Below, piece by piece: positions 47,621-58,687 of a stretch of DNA of 64,000 bases; within the stretch, counting starts at the first letter, position 1, and every line of letters starts with the position of its first letter. The stretch is from the NCBI GenBank assembly GCA_030562195.1, contig CM060199.1:26928338-26992337 (forward strand), written 5' to 3'. Position numbers and translations under genes: made by a program. Below the pieces are notes generated by a model. That model was not told the origin of the DNA and ran no database searches. It saw nothing but the letters and a program-made list of their open reading frames with translations. This DNA is from Nipponacmea schrenckii (taxonomy: Eukaryota > Mollusca > Gastropoda > Lottiidae).

Positions 47621-48280
47621 TCTTCTTATAGCCTGTAAACATCCATTTTCTTAATTCTTGTGGAGATTTTTAGAGGGTGTAATTAAACTGGAAATTGGAA
47701 CAAAAAGAAAGAACTAGAGCCACACGTGGCACAGAGTGGGACTTTGCTAACGTTGCAAAATTGCAACAAACAGGCCGAAACATCTGATTTTCTGGGAGAA
47801 ACTGGCCAAAGCAACGAGGTATCTGTGTGCAAAGAATTTTTTGGAAAAATGTTATTTCCTACAGATGTAAAGCGCTGACCGATATAACTGGTAAATTGGA
47901 AGTTTACCCGTATGTGCCACGCCCATCTAATTTACTTTTGCGTAAATCTAATCTCATACAAAATATATATTCATGGTACAAATTTGAAGCTTGTACATCT
48001 AATAGATCACGAGATATACACAAATACGTTTCAAAAAAGCAAAATGTACTTTAATTTTAAAAGTCCAAAAATTAAATTTTCATTTTAAAAACTTTTGTTG
48101 TGCATCGCTGGAAAGAGGACAAAAGGCGCCTTTGGAATGTGAAAAAAATAACCCTCTAAATTAATTAGGTCACGCTCTAGAGCAGTCCAAAGTTGCAAAT
48201 TTTGCTGCTTTCGAGCAGCTATAAAACCGGAAATAGACGTCAGAAGTCTAATGCCAAATTGTCAACTGATAGCTAAAGTC

Positions 48281-48329
48281 AGTGACCAATGACCTTGTAA
48301 AGGTCAAGGTCACCAAAGGTCAAAGTCAC
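48281..48329. promoter_or_regulatory. Cluster of AGGTCA-like half-sites, first
   Basis: Within 50 bases: TGACCTTG-like, AAGGTCAAGGTCACC and AAAGGTCAAAGTCA, an arrangement bound by nuclear receptors (ERR/NR5A-type TCAAGGTCA and DR1-type spacing). Function is inferred from motif only. Confidence 0.4.
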
Positions 48330-48910
48330 TAGAAACAAGCCCCCAAACTAAAAAAAAAAACTGATTTTTTGCAAATGTCGCAAAATTGCAACAAACAGGT
48401 AGAAACATTTGATTTTTTGGGATAAACTGGCCAAAGTAATGAGATATATGTATGCAAGGTACTTTTTTGAAAAACGTTATTTACTGCAACCGTAATTCGC
48501 TGACCGATATAAATGGTAAATTTGAAGTTCACCCGGATGTGCCACGCCCATTTCGTTTTTTTGGAGGGGAATCTAATCATATTCAAAATGTATATTCACA
48601 GTAAAAATTTGAAGCTTGTACAGCTAATAGATCACGAGATATACACACATACATTTCAAGGAAGCGAAAATACGGCAAAATGTACTTTTCTTTGCAAAAA
48701 TCAAAAAATTCAATTTTCATTTTACAAACTTTTGTTATATATTGTTGAAAAGAGGACAAAAAACAATCGAAGAATCTGAAAAAATTAACACTCTAAATTA
48801 ATTAGGTCACGCTCTGGAGCAGCCCAAAGTTGCGAATTTTGCTGTTTTCGGGCAGCTATAAAACCGGAAGTAGACGTCGGAGGTCAAAGTTCAAAGTATC
48901 AACTGATAGC

Positions 48911-48967
48911 CAAGGTCAATGACCTTTGACCTACTAAAGGTCATGGTCACCAAAGGTCAAGGTCACG
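48911..48967. promoter_or_regulatory. Cluster of AGGTCA-like half-sites, second
   Basis: CAAGGTCAATGACCTTTGACC, a DR1-like pair, is followed by AAAGGTCATGGTCACC and AAAGGTCAAGGTCACG. It is the paralogue of the cluster at 48281 within the tandem halves of the same element. Confidence 0.4.
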
Positions 48968-49789
48968 AGAAATAAGCCCCCAAACTTCGAAAAAATTCAA
49001 CCGGATGTTGCAAAAAAGCAAAAGCAAAATTCAAAAATCGATTTCCAACATTTTGATCGCAATCGACTAAGCTTTCCAGAAATATAAACATCACACAAAT
49101 CGCTCTTACTGTAGAGGCCCCATTTTGAGTTTTACAAAAAAGTGACATTTCAAGATGGCGGCCAATGTTTCACTTCCGGTCCGGATTTTTTCTGCTTCGT
49201 TTTTTTGTCTTCTAATTTAATTAGGATTGACATAAAATTTGTTGCGATACATCAATTACAGCACAAGTAGGTCAACCGGAAGTTTAAACCCGTTTTACGT
49301 TGACATCGGAAATAAAGCAAAAATTTCGACTCTGCCAATGTTTTCATATTCGTGACACTTGAAGGCACCCAAATTTTCAGATCAATCGGTCTAAAAATAG
49401 CAAAGTTGCAAAAATGTGCAAAATACGGCAAAAAAATGTGTGCTATGAATTTTCGAATTTCGAAATTTGTAACTGCTATCTTGTTGGAAATTGTTTCAAG
49501 TTTTCAAAAATGCAAACCCGAAAAAAATCGATCAAAAATTGCGACTTCTAGAGCTACTGACCGACTTTTTAGGCATGTTGCAACGCAGCACTTCCGGTTG
49601 TACAAAAAGGTTCCATTTTATATTTATGCAACACGTCGCCACTACAGAAGGTCTAGAGAAGTTGATATACTGTTGCAACTATTGCAGTCTAGGCGCAGTG
49701 AGGTGTGTAAATTTCGAAAAAAAAAAAAAAAAAAAAAAAATTGACAGACCGAAAACAAACTGGGACTTTGCGGTAGCAAAGTCCCATAA

Positions 49790-50111
49790 TGACTATTTTA
49801 TTTTACTGGGCACCTAAAAATTTCAATGGGCACAAAAAAATTGTATGTTAGGGGTCCAGTGGGCTCCTGACATGACTGTCTTAATTTGAATCCCTGGGAT
49901 GAGATAAACGCGTGTCAGCGGCAATTAAAATACAAGTAAAGAATGTTTTATTGATTTATGGTAAAGAATTTTGATATTGAAAATGGTAGATCTTGTGAAA
50001 GAAATAAAGTTTGTGGTAGTTAGGGGCCCAGTATGTTCCTGACCTGGTTTTGTTAATTTCAACCCCTGCTGCTGATAATGCTGTTGACAGCCCTGGTGGT
50101 TTACTTTCATT
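49790..50111. repeat. Segmental duplication, copy 2 (part)
   Basis: Matches 33104-33458: TGACTATTT, then GGGCTCCTGA, then CCCCTGCTGCTGATAATGCT. One difference is the shorter spacer before TTTGTGGTAGTTA. No gene. Confidence 0.85.
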
Positions 50112-51814
50112 TTTATACGCCCACATGAAATGGGGGGCGTATATTGTCGTCACCCACATCCGTCCGTCCGTCCGTCCGTCCGTCCGTCCGTCGGTCCGTC
50201 CGTCCGTCCGTCCGTCCACAATTGCTCGTAAACACTCTACACGGTGTAATTCTTGACGGATTTAGATGAAACTTAATATGAGTGTTTATGATCACGCAAG
50301 GATGAACCCTATTGAAAATCAGCGAAATCGGAAAAAAATTAGTATGAGTTCGTGCCCTTGTTCTTGAATGGCTCGTAAACACTCTACAACGTGCAATTCT
50401 TGACCGATTTTGATGAAACTTGGTGTGAGAGTATGTTATAACTCAAGGATAAACCCTATCGAAAATCAGCGAAATCGAAAAACATTTAGTATGAGTTATT
50501 GCCCTTGTTCTTGAAAACGCGTTCAATTTTAGCTTGTAAACATTCTTGAGAGAACAATTTTTAATGGATTTTAATGAAACTTGGCCTGAGTATTTGTTAT
50601 CACCCAAGGATGAAGCCTATTGAAAACCAGTCAAATCGAAAAAAAATTAATATCAGTTATTGCCCTTGTTTTTGAAAACGCGTTCAATTTTTAGCTTGTA
50701 AACACTCTAGAAAGCACAGTTATTGACCGATTTTGACGAAACTTGCTGAAATTGTTTAATATCACCCAAGAATGAACCCTTTTGAAAATAGCACATATCG
50801 AAATATATTTAATAGGAATTATTGCCTTTGTTCTATAAAATGTGTTGGATTTTTGCCTTGTAAACACTCTACAAGTCACAATTCTTGAGCGATTTTGACA
50901 TAACTTGGCATGAGTATTTGTAATCACCTAAGGATGAACCCTATTGAAATTCAGTTAAATCGAAAAATATTTAGTATCAGTTATTGCCCTTGTGTTTGAA
51001 AACGCGTTCAATTTTAGCTTGTAAGCACTCTAGAAAGAACAATTCTTAATGGATTTTGATAAAACTTGGCTTGAGTATTTGTTTTTACCCAAGGATGAAC
51101 TTTATTGAAAATCAAATAAATCGAAATATATTTAGTGTCAGTTATAGCCCTTGTTCTTGAAAACGCGTTCAATTTTAGCTTGTAAACACTCTAGAAAGAA
51201 CAATTTTTAATGGATTTTGATGTAACTTGGCTGGAGTATTTGTTGTCTCCCAAGGATGAACTCTATTGAAAATCGAAAAATATTTAGTACAAGTTATTGC
51301 CCTTGTTTTTGAAAACGCGTTCAATTTAACTCGTAAACACTCTAGAAAGAACAATTTTAAAAGGATTTTGATGAAACTTGCTTTTAGTATTTGTTTTCTA
51401 AGAAGGATAAACCCTATTGAAAATCAGATAAATCGAAAAATATTTAGTGTCAGTTATTGGGCCTGTTTTCAAAATCGCTTTCAACTTTTGGCTTGTGAAC
51501 ACTCTAAACATTCATTTTTGACAAAACTCGCTGAAATTGTTTAATATCAACCAAGGATGAGCCTTATTAAGAATTAAAAATATCAAAATATTATTAAGGG
51601 TGAACCCTATTGCAAATCATAAAAATACCGAAAAATATTTAATGAGTTGAGTTATGTACAATTCTTGACAGTTTTTAATGAAACTAGAGACCCTAGAAAA
51701 AAATATATGGTGGAAGGTTGAATATTTCATTCCACTTTTGTTACCTTACTGAAAAGTTTTTATTTGAAATAAATGCTGCCAGTGGGCGTATATTACCTTG
51801 CCTGGCAAGCTATC
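50112..51814 (+). mobile_element. Pearl/Helentron-like element with dated empty site
   Basis: TTTATACGCCCACATG and a hairpin start, ten GTCC units (50157-50218), nine or ten monomers of 155-170 bases (CTTGTAAACACTCTAGAAAG, AAGGATGAACCCTATTGAAA), and the end GTGGGCGTATATTACC, hairpin CTTGCCTGGCAAG, CTATC. The paralogue at 33451-33470 (TTTCATTTTGACTAG) lacks it, showing insertion between T residues without a longer duplication. Confidence 0.88.
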
Positions 51815-53290
51815 TTGACTAGAATTTTTGTAAAGAAACCAAGTTTTAGCCAGGATTTCATATGACATATTGCAGAGTTTTCAACAAGAATTCTAGCAAA
51901 AAAAAGTTATAGAAGGTTGAATTTTTTGATTTAACATGGAAGGAGATGGCAAATTATTCAACTTGAGCGTACAACTTTTGCTCCTGTGAAGAGTAACTCG
52001 TACATTATACTAAAACACTGCTGTAGAAAGTCAGACCCCTTGCTCCCCCCTTAAAAACGTCCTATTTTGCCCACCTCAGGACCTTGTAATTCGACTTTTG
52101 CTTACAAATTTGATTTATGTGTCATTTTGACCAGTTTAATGTCATAACCAAACCTACTTGCGTTTGTGGATAAACATGTTGTGTTGAGGAGTGGAAATGT
52201 CAAAAAGACAAAAACATTTTTTTGTCAGTATTTTGTGACATAACAATGATTATTTTAGGGAATGATGCAGGTAATATAGGGCTGGGAGATATACCGGTAT
52301 GATGATATATACTGGTATGAGTATTGATACCTTTAGTAATATCGTCTGATGAGTAAAGTATCGATATATCGTTTACACCGCGATATACCTTTTTAGATAA
52401 ATTATATCTTAGCTGATATACTGCAAATATTGTCTTGTTAAAAAAACGTAGCATCTTAGAAACGAGGAGTAGTATGTTTCTGTTGTTACTAGAAATAGAC
52501 TGTTGTTCAACCTACTGTCTACAGGCCTTTCACTTTCCTTTCTTTCAATTCTTGTACTATATGGTGTTTATTAGATACATATTATGTATTTATAATGCGA
52601 CTTCATAACACTTGCTCCATTTGTAAAACCGATAAACTTATTCGATACGCTTACGGCTAGGGCTAGATCTAATTATCACTATAGGATGAAAGTGCCGTTC
52701 CGACAAATTTGGGTCAGTCAGTCTCCTTTCAATAATATTATGCTGTGACCTATGACCCGTGAATCCATTAACCGTGACGGCACCGAATCAGTAAGCCCTA
52801 TTATGACCTAGGCCTATAGTAATAAAAACCCAGTGCTGTTCTTAGAGGAAACTAATGATTGATGGATATTTAAAAGAAATTGAAATATTGGATAACGATG
52901 ACAGAAATATACCTGGTTGATTATAGAAATATACCTGGTTGATTATAGAAATATACCTGGTTGATTATAGAAATATACCTGGTTGATTATAGAAATATAC
53001 CTGGTTGATTATAGAAATATACCTGGTTGATTATAGAAATATACCTGGTTGATTATAGAAATATACCTGGTTGATTATAGAAATATACCTGGTTGATTAT
53101 AGAAATATACCTGGTTGATTATAGAAATATACCTGGTTGATTATAGAAATATACCTGGTTGATTATAGAAATATACCTGGTTGATTATAGAAATATACCT
53201 GGTTGATTATAGAAATATACCTGGTTGATTATAATATAAGAGTTATTTTAAGTTATTGTTAATTTTGTTATGTTTAATTGTGTTGAATAT
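51815..53290. repeat. Segmental duplication, copy 2 (part)
   Basis: Matches 33459-35012 at very high identity, including the truncated hAT start near 52281. A TGTTG insertion near 52178 and the shorter VNTR distinguish the copies. No gene. Confidence 0.88.
52902..53232. repeat. 22-bp minisatellite, about 15 units
   Basis: Homogeneous GAAATATACCTGGTTGATTA plus TA units; the variant units of the paralogous array are absent. Confidence 0.95.
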
Positions 53291-54866
53291 TTACGTATTT
53301 CGACTTTGGCGAAAACGTATTGTAATCGTTCGGATTATTTTATTTTATTTTTTTTTTTGCGATTCTTGGATGAGTTTGCAGACAAACTGGTAAAAGGTAC
53401 AGAAATTCTAAATCTACAGTTGATCTTAGAATGATTTCTATTATCAAATAAAACAAAACAGGAAGTTCTATCTCTGACCGGAAGTGAGAACCGGAAGTTG
53501 GGGTTTTTTTGCTTTAGCAAGTTTATTTTTTCTTCGATTTTGACCGGATTTTCAGATTTGAAAACTTCAATGGTTTTGTCAACTAACAATTATAGGTTTT
53601 ATGCAATTAGGTTAAATATTTTACCCACGATTTTAGGGCTGGCAAAATTTATCGAAATTCCGATTAATCGTCGATTACTTACCTGCCGATTACGATTATC
53701 AATCTAAAATTCCATAATCGATTATCATGATTCAATAAATTATATCCAATCAATTTTTTCAAACAACTGTTTACAAGATGGAATGAACAATACTATCACA
53801 AAACCTACCAAATAATACCGCTATCGACTTTTAATACGACACAATAACAACTATAGGCCTATAAATAACAACAGTGTAGAGCTCCATCTGCTGGGAGGAT
53901 ATGCTACTTTCATTTTCAAATGTACTGTGTTTACGATACTCGAATGTGGTTATCTCCCTTACTTAAAATAGACATGAAAATTCTACCGATTATTAATCGA
54001 TTATCGGTCGGTGCACGTCACCGATTATTTGCCGATAATCGATATTAAAATCATAATCGATTCCCAGCCCTACACGATTTGCAATGCAATATTCAAGGGT
54101 CATAGGCAAAAATTTCAGACCGTGATTTCTCGTTTAATATAAATGGTAAAATTTTGAAACTTTACCAGGTGATTATAATTTTTGAAAAAATGTGAAAAAA
54201 AAATTCCACTTCCGGTTTAGCCTGAAATGACGTAATTACGTAACTTCCGGTCTATAACAGCTAGGTGAAAAGTGAAAACTGTTTTATAAATAACTTGTCA
54301 ATAGTAATTGATTTGACCTAAGTAATTAGGTCAAGCTGCCATATCGGCCGCCATTTTGAATTTTCATTACAATTCTTAAATCCGAAATTCAGACACTACT
54401 GATAGACCGATTTTGATGAAATTTAGCACAGAGATACAATGGATCATTATCTACCTTTTCTTGGAGGCCGATTTTTAAATTTCGTATTTTTTTTCGAATT
54501 ATTCAAATTTCAATTTTTTCAAAATTAGGTCACTTTAACAGCTACGGAAGGTGTGACCCACTTAATCTATGACCTTGAAAATTAAGTCAAATAATATTCA
54601 ATATATTGTCTACAAGTAGATATTTTTTAATTTAGCTTACTTAAAAAATTCACAGAGATAAGTGTACTTAAATACAGCAAAAATTGATAATTTTCATATT
54701 TTTGCCATTTTTAACCGTTACGGAAGGTATGACCTAATTATTTTATGAGTTTGAAAACTAGGTCAAATGATATTCAATATATTGTCTAGATGTAGGTCAT
54801 TGCAAATTTAGCCTACATAATATTTTAAGGCTCTCGAAATACGTTCATAATTGTAAGCAATTCTAG
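53291..54866 (+). mobile_element. Helitron-like non-autonomous element, family B, single copy
   Basis: Starts TTACGTATTTCGACTTTGG and ends in hairpin AATTGTAAGCAATT followed by CTAG. It is inserted at the T tract of the non-LTR element's poly(A) end. The empty site is at 35010-35030. The body is about 1.1 kb and non-coding, with ETS-like CCGGAAGT, TTACGTAATTACGTCA and ATGGCGGC-like motifs. A hAT MITE is nested inside. Confidence 0.78.
53634..54072. mobile_element. hAT MITE nested in the Helitron-like element
   Basis: 439 bp; termini TAGGGCTGGC and CAGCCCTA. The target duplication CACGATTT is at 53626-53633 and 54073-54080. The three family B bodies at 55259-58545 show the uninterrupted site (CACGATTTGCAATTCAATAT, read on the opposite strand). 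Confidence 0.93.
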
Positions 54867-54933
54867 TTTTTTTTTTTTTTATCTTGAAAAATGTTTATTC
54901 AAAATATATATATATATGTATATGTACATAATA

Positions 54934-54966
<33 letters not shown>

Positions 54967-55258
54967 ACAATGCATAAATACAATAGCAGGCTTTAGATCT
55001 ATTTACAGTTGTAAAAACTTTTTTTTTCCTTTAAAATATATATGTACATGTGCTATTTAAAACTGTGATGCATTTACAGGTAAAAGCAGAGCCTGTCTTA
55101 GTATATACAAAAATATATATCAATAGGCTGACCTCCAGGCTGGTACCTTTATACAAGAACTAAAAGAAAAGATACCAGTTAAGGAGGACTTCCAAAAGCA
55201 ATGGCCTTGCAAAAATGATGTTCCAGGAGAAAAAAAAAAGAACACCTAAAAAATTATA
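54867..55258 (-). pseudogene. Non-LTR retrotransposon 3' UTR and poly(A), copy 2
   Basis: Matches 35014-35320 of copy 1: poly(A), AATAAA, a TTA run, then non-coding 3' UTR. About 88 bases (55109-55197) and 18 bases near 54985 are present here but deleted in copy 1. Confidence 0.8.
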
Positions 55259-58200
55259 CTAGAATTGCTTACAATTATGAACGTATTTCGAGAGCCTTAA
55301 AATATTATGTAGGCTAAATTTGCAATTACCTACATCTAGACAATATATTGAATATCATTTGACCTAGTTTTCAAAGTCATAAAATAATTAGGTCACACCT
55401 TCCGTAACGGTTAATGATGGCGAAAATATGAAAATTATCAATTTTTGCTGTATTTAAGTACACTTATCTCTATGAATTTTTTAAGTAAGCCAAATTAAAA
55501 AATATCTACTCGTAGACAATATATTGAATATTATTTGACCTAATTTTCAAGGTCATAGATTAAGTGGGTCACACCTTCCGTACCCGTTAAAGTGACCTAA
55601 TTTTGAAAAAATCGAAATTTAAATAATTCAAAAGAAAATACGAAATTTGAAAATCGGTCTCCAAGAAAAGGTAGATAATGATCCATTGTATCTATGTGCT
55701 AAATTTCATCAAAATCGGTCTATCAGTAGAGACTGAATTTCGGATTTAAGAATTGTAACGAAAATTCAAAATGGCGGCCGATATGGCAGCTTGACCTAAT
55801 TATTTAGGTCAAATCAATTACTATTGACAAGTTATTTATAAAACAGCTTTCACTTTTCACCTAGCAGTTATAGACCGGAAGTTACGTAATTACGTCATTT
55901 GAGGCTAAACCGGAAGTGGAATTTTTTTTTCACATTTTTTCAAAAATTATAAACATATCGCCTATCAACTGGTAAAGTTTCAAAATTTTACCATTTATAT
56001 TAAAGGAGAAATCACGGTCTGAAATTTTTGCCGATGACCCTTGAATATTGAATTGCAAATCGTGGGTAAAATATTTAACCTAATTGCATAAAACCTATAA
56101 TTGTTAGTTGACAAATACATTGAAGTTTTCAAATCTGAAAATCTGGTCAAAATCGAACTGAAAATAAACTTGCTAAAGCAAAAAAACCTGAACTTCCGGT
56201 TCTCACTTCCTGTCAGAGATAGAACTTCCGGTTTTGTTTTATTTGATAATAGAAATCATTCTAAGATCAACTGTAGATTTAGAATTTCTGCACCTTTTAC
56301 CAGTTTGTCTGCAAACTCATCCAAGAATTACAAAAAAAAAAAAAAAAAATAAAACTAGAATTGCTTACAATTATGAACGTATTTCGAGAGCCTTAAAATA
56401 TTATGTAGGCTAAATTTGCAATTACCTACATCTAGACAATATATTGAATAACATTTGACCTAGTTTTCGAAGTCATAAAATAATTAGGTCACACCTTCCG
56501 TAACGGTTAATGATGGCGAAAATATGAAAATTATCAATTTTTGCTGTATTTAAGTACACTTATCTCTATGAATTTTTTAAGTAAGCCAAATTAAAAATAT
56601 CTACTCGTAGACAATATATTGAATATTATTTGACCTAATTTTCAAGGTCATAGATTAAGTGGGTCACACCTTCCGTACCCGTTAAAGTGACCTAATTTTG
56701 AAAAAATCAAAATTTAAATAATTCGAAAGAAAATATGAAATTTGAAAATCGGTCTCCAAGAAAAGGTAGATAATGATCCATTGTATCTATGTGCTAAATT
56801 TCATCAAAATCGGTCTATCAGTAGTGTCTGAATTTCGGATTTAAGAATTGTAACGAAAATTCAAAATGGCGGCCGATATGGCAGCTTGACCTAATTATTT
56901 AGGTCAAATCAATTACTATTGACAAGTTATTTATAAAACAGTTTTCACTTTTCACCTAGCAGTTATAGACCGGAAGTTACGTAATTACGTCATTTGAGGC
57001 TAAACCGGAAGTGGAATTTTTTTTTCACATTTTTTCAAAAATTATAAACATATCGCCTATCAACTGGTAAAGTTTCAAAATTTTACCAATTATATTAAAG
57101 GAGAAATCACGGTCTGAAATTTTTGCCGATGACCCTTGAATATTGAATTGCAAATCGTGGGTAAAATATTTAACCTAATTGCATAAAACCTATAATTGTT
57201 AGTTGACAAATACATTGAAGTTTTCAAATCTGAAAATCCGGTCAAAATCGAACTGAAAATAAACTTGCTAAAGCAAAAAAACCTGAACTTCCGGTTCTCA
57301 CTTCCTGTCAGAGATAGAACTTCCGGTTTTGTTTTATTTGATAATTGAAATCATTCTAAGATCAACTGTAGATTTAGAATTTCTGCACCTCTTACCAGTT
57401 TGTCTGCAAACTCATCCAAGAATTACAAAAAAAAAAAAAAATAAATAAAACTAGAATTGCTTACAATTATGAACGTATTTCGAGAGCCTTAAAATATTAT
57501 GTAAGCTAAATTTGCAATGACCTACATCTAGACAATATATTGAATATCATTTGACCTAGTTTTCAAACTCATAAAATAATTAGGTCATACCTTCCGTAAC
57601 GGTTAAAAATGGCGAAAATATGAAAATTATCAATTTTTGCTGTATTTAAGTACACTTATCTCTGTGAATTTTTTAAGGAAGCCAAATAAAAAAATACCTA
57701 CTCGTAGACAATATATTGAATATTATTTGACTTAATTTTCAAGGTCATAGATTAAGTGGGTCACAACTTCCGTAGCCGTTAAAGTGACCTAATTTTGAAA
57801 AAATCGAAATTTGAATAATTCGAAAAAAAATACGAAATTTAAAAATCGGCCTCCAAGAAAAGGTAGATAATGATCCATTGTATCTCTGTGCTAAATTTCA
57901 TCAAAATCGGTCTATCAGTAGAGTCTGAATTTCGGATTTAAGAATTGTAACGAAAATTCAAAATGGCGGCCGATATGGCAGCTTGACCTAATTATTTAGG
58001 TCAAATCAATTACTATTGACAAGTTATTTATAAAACAGTTTTCACTTTTCACCTAGCAGTTATAGACCGGAAGTTACGTAATTACGTCATTTGAGGCTAA
58101 ACCGGAAGAGGAATTTTTTTTTTCACATTTTTTCAAAAATTATAAACATATCGCCTATCAACTGGTAAAGTTTCAAAATTTTACCATCTATATTAAAGGA

Positions 58201-58687
58201 GAAATCACGGTCTGAAATTTTTGCCGATGACCCTTGAATATTGAATTGCAAATCGTGGGTAAAATATTTAACCTAATTGCATAAAACCTATAATTGTTAG
58301 TTGACAAATACATTGAAGTTTTCAAATCTGAAAATCCGGTCAAAATCGAACTGAAAATAAACTTGCTAAAGCAAAAAAACCTGAACTTCCGGTTCTCACT
58401 TCCTGTCAGAGATAGAACTTCCGGTTTTGTTTTATTTGATAATAGAAATCATTCTAAGATCAACTGTAGATTTAGAATTTCTGCACCTTTTACCAGTTTG
58501 TCTGCAAACTCATCCAAGAATTACAAAAAAAAAAAAAAAAATAAAATAATCCGAACGATTACAATACGTTTTCGCCAAAGTCGAAATACGTAATAATCCG
58601 AACGATTACAATACGTTTTCGCCAAAGTCGAAATACGTAATAATCCGAACGATTACAATACGTTTTCGCCAAAGTCGAAATACGTAA
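55259..58687 (-). mobile_element. Helitron-like family B tandem array (three bodies, three 5' ends)
   Basis: Three bodies of about 1,096 bases start with CTAG on the plus strand at 55259, 56355 and 57451. They are followed by three 47-bp copies of the 5' terminus (58545-58685, CCGAACGATTACAATACG, GTCGAAATACGTAA). On the minus strand the array therefore reads 5' end x3, then body-CTAG x3. It is inserted between A and T of the non-LTR element; the empty site is near 35320. Confidence 0.82.

Larger units (their letters stand above)
47714..49789 (-). mobile_element. Helitron-like non-autonomous element, family A
   Basis: On the minus strand it starts TTATGGGACTTTGC and ends in hairpin GCCACGTGTGGC then TCTAG, a Helitron-type CTAG end, and is inserted between A and T with no target duplication. 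The empty site is at 33101-33104. The 5' end forms a hairpin (TGGGACTTTGC / GCAAAGTCCCA, four-base loop). Two direct repeats of about 610 bases (47750-48350, 48360-48960) hold AGGTCA-type half-sites. No helicase is encoded. An A run of about 25 lies near 49720. Confidence 0.72.
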
